A stretch of DNA of 64,000 nt. Source: Rhizobiales bacterium 65-79 (GTDB lineage Bacteria > Pseudomonadota > Alphaproteobacteria > Rhizobiales > Rhizobiaceae). The position numbers were made by a program, and so were the translations under genes. Position 1 is the first letter of the stretch, and every line of letters starts with the position of its first letter. Under the pieces are notes generated by a model. That model was not told the origin of the DNA. It searched no databases and saw only the letters and a program-made list of their open reading frames with translations. Of the stretch, positions 62,996 through 64,000 are shown piece by piece. The stretch spans positions 146,078 through 210,077 of the forward strand of contig MKRJ01000019.1 of NCBI GenBank assembly GCA_001896885.1. The letters run 5' to 3'.

Positions 62996-63766
62996 ATGCG
63001 CGGGCTATCGAGGCACACCTATTGCGTCAAGCTCGCCGGTGCCCTCCTCTCCTCGGCCCTCCTGCTGCTATCCGCGCCGGCCCACGCCCAGAACATCGAT
63101 CTCGGCTCGCTCGCCGGCCAGATGACCGGCACCAACGCCGGCACCATCGTCCAGCTTTTCGGACTGTTGACGGTGCTGTCGCTTGCGCCGGGCATCCTCA
63201 TCATGGTGACGAGCTTCACGCGCTTCATCATCGCGTTTTCCATTCTGCGCTCCGGCATGGGCCTGCAGACCACGCCCGCCAACATCGTACTGGTCAGCCT
63301 GGCTCTGTTCATGACCTTCTATGTCATGACGCCGGCCTTCGATCAGGCCTGGAAGACGGGCGTAAAGCCGCTGATGGACAGCCAGATCACGGAGGAGGTC
63401 GCGCTCGAGCGCATCTCGCAGCCGTTCCGCGTCTTCATGCTGCGCAACGTTCGGCCGAAGGACTACGACCTCTTCGCCGACCTGGCGCGCGAGCGCGGCG
63501 AGCAGGTGGCCTCGCGCGATACCGTCGATCTACGCATCCTAGTCCCCGCCTTCATGATCTCGGAAATCCGGCGCGGCTTCGAGATCGGCTTCCTGATCGT
63601 CCTGCCCTTCCTGGTGATCGACCTCGTCGTCGCCACGATCACCATGTCGATGGGCATGATGATGCTGCCGCCGACCGTCCTTTCCCTGCCCTTCAAGATC
63701 ATGTTCTTCGTCCTCATAGACGGCTGGAACCTGCTCGTGGGAAGCCTCGTGCGCTCCTTTTCATGA
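62996..63766 (+). CDS. fliP: Flagellar export-gate protein FliP
   Basis: 256 residues from ATG 62996 (MRGLSRHTYCVKLAGALL). N-terminal signal peptide to about residue 28 (LLLLSAPAHA), then the FliP core with four membrane helices: GLLTVLSLAPGILIMVTSFTRFIIAFSILR and FMISEIRRGFEIGFLIVLPFLVIDLVVATITMSMGMMMLPP. An earlier in-frame start (62861) lies inside the repeat and would put extra proline-rich residues before the signal, so it is rejected. Export gate with FlhB. Confidence 0.97.
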   Translation: MRGLSRHTYCVKLAGALLSSALLLLSAPAHAQNIDLGSLAGQMTGTNAGTIVQLFGLLTVLSLAPGILIMVTSFTRFIIAFSILRSGMGLQTTPANIVLVSLALFMTFYVMTPAFDQAWKTGVKPLMDSQITEEVALERISQPFRVFMLRNVRPKDYDLFADLARERGEQVASRDTVDLRILVPAFMISEIRRGFEIGFLIVLPFLVIDLVVATITMSMGMMMLPPTVLSLPFKIMFFVLIDGWNLLVGSLVRSFS

Positions 63767-63877
63767 AAGGCATCGCCTCATTATCGGTTTGGTAGGGAAT
63801 TCGGCCCCATAAGGAGGCACACACTTCCATGGCGGGTCGCCCGAAAAAAGGGGCGATGGGCATGATGCCGTTCCGCC

Positions 63878-63897
63878 ATACCGGCCTGATCCGGTAT
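63878..63897 (+). promoter_or_regulatory. Hairpin in the flagellin mRNA leader
   Basis: A perfect 7-base stem ATACCGG/CCGGTAT with loop CCTGAT, 36 bases before the flagellin ATG. Flagellin leaders in related bacteria are targets of FlbT-type post-transcriptional control, so this is a candidate site. A second, weaker stem (GGGTCGCCC...GGGGCGAT) lies around 63835-63857. Confidence 0.45.
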
Positions 63898-63933
63898 TCG
63901 CACATCAAAGGCATCACAAAAGGGCGGATTTAA

Positions 63934-64000
63934 ATGTCCAGTCTCATGACCAACGCGTCGGCGATGACGGCGCTGAAGACTCTCCAGATGACCAACAAGA
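63934..64000 (+). CDS. Flagellin (5' end only)
   Basis: The first 22 codons of a flagellin gene: MSSLMTNASAMTALKTLQMTNK. This is the conserved N-terminal D0 helix of rhizobial flagellins (TNASAMTALxTL). The rest lies beyond the window. It follows fliP with a 167-base intergenic region, so it has its own promoter. The position matches the flagellin array that follows fliP in S. meliloti. Confidence 0.88.
   Translation, partial: MSSLMTNASAMTALKTLQMTNK

Noticed and set aside
1..64000. tRNA or rRNA genes
   Set aside because: No cloverleaf with a GGTTCGA-type T-loop and matching acceptor stem was found by eye; a few TTCGA matches (for example 5812) lie in repeats.

Overview
The window is high-GC DNA from an alphaproteobacterium, almost certainly a member of the Rhizobiales and probably near Mesorhizobium/Aminobacter (Phyllobacteriaceae). 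Three things point there: a flagellar cluster with the visN-visR regulators and the rhizobial gene order (motA-fliM-fliN-fliG-flhB facing flgF-fliI-flgB-flgC-fliE-flgG-flgA-flgI-motE-flgH-fliL-fliP-flagellin), an abundance of ABC uptake systems, and many GC-rich palindromic intergenic repeats. Genus-level placement is inference.

Layout. 1-5.8 kb: a sugar ABC transporter (minus strand, cut by the window edge) faces a lactonase-like amidohydrolase and two short-chain dehydrogenases, which together look like a sugar-to-sugar-acid catabolic locus. Two AACAG-N14-CTGTT palindromes lie between the divergent units. 6-13.9 kb: an outer-membrane protein, pyrC-pyrE, a copper-type P-ATPase with a CueR-type promoter, a dipeptidase and a BKACE enzyme. 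13.9-20.4 kb: a second sugar ABC transporter, a Fic toxin with a small antitoxin, and a fucU-ribokinase pair. 20.6-28 kb: a class A beta-lactamase, a LysE exporter, the trehalose genes otsB-otsA, and a run of membrane proteins (YihY, DUF6159-like and one unknown) interleaved with two small paralogous proteins. 28-39.9 kb: a LysR regulator diverges from a long operon holding two paralogous NMT1-type binding proteins, a MaoC protein, the ABC ATPase and permease, an FAD oxidoreductase, a CoA transferase, an enoyl-CoA hydratase, a ferredoxin and a semialdehyde dehydrogenase, followed by a DHDPS-family lyase. This is a coherent but unassigned catabolic system. 40-43.8 kb: an oxidoreductase, a sugar isomerase and a 2-hydroxyacid dehydrogenase. 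44-46.3 kb: an HNH-like nuclease with a DUF2019 partner, clpS and a GST. 46.3-64 kb: the flagellar cluster, ending inside the first flagellin gene.

Working together: the visN promoter at about 46.4 kb should drive the master regulators VisN/VisR, and the downstream genes build the motor (MotA, MotE), C-ring (FliG/M/N), export apparatus (FlhB, FliI, FliP), rod (FlgB/C/F/G, FliE) and P and L rings (FlgA/I/H). Both sugar ABC operons carry a terminator-like hairpin between the binding-protein gene and the permease gene, a layout that would give binding protein in excess of permease.

The most unusual observations are: (1) the 29-39 kb CoA-dependent catabolic operon with twin binding proteins; (2) the HNH nuclease/DUF2019 pair; (3) palindromic elements with perfect 59-bp and 50-bp arms and a GCCGGCCG core; (4) a second repeat family whose three copies differ by paired, hairpin-preserving changes; (5) repeats that intrude into the 5' coding ends of motE and visR and supply the fliP ribosome binding site; (6) two small paralogous proteins around yihY. 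No tRNA, rRNA, CRISPR array or transposase was seen.
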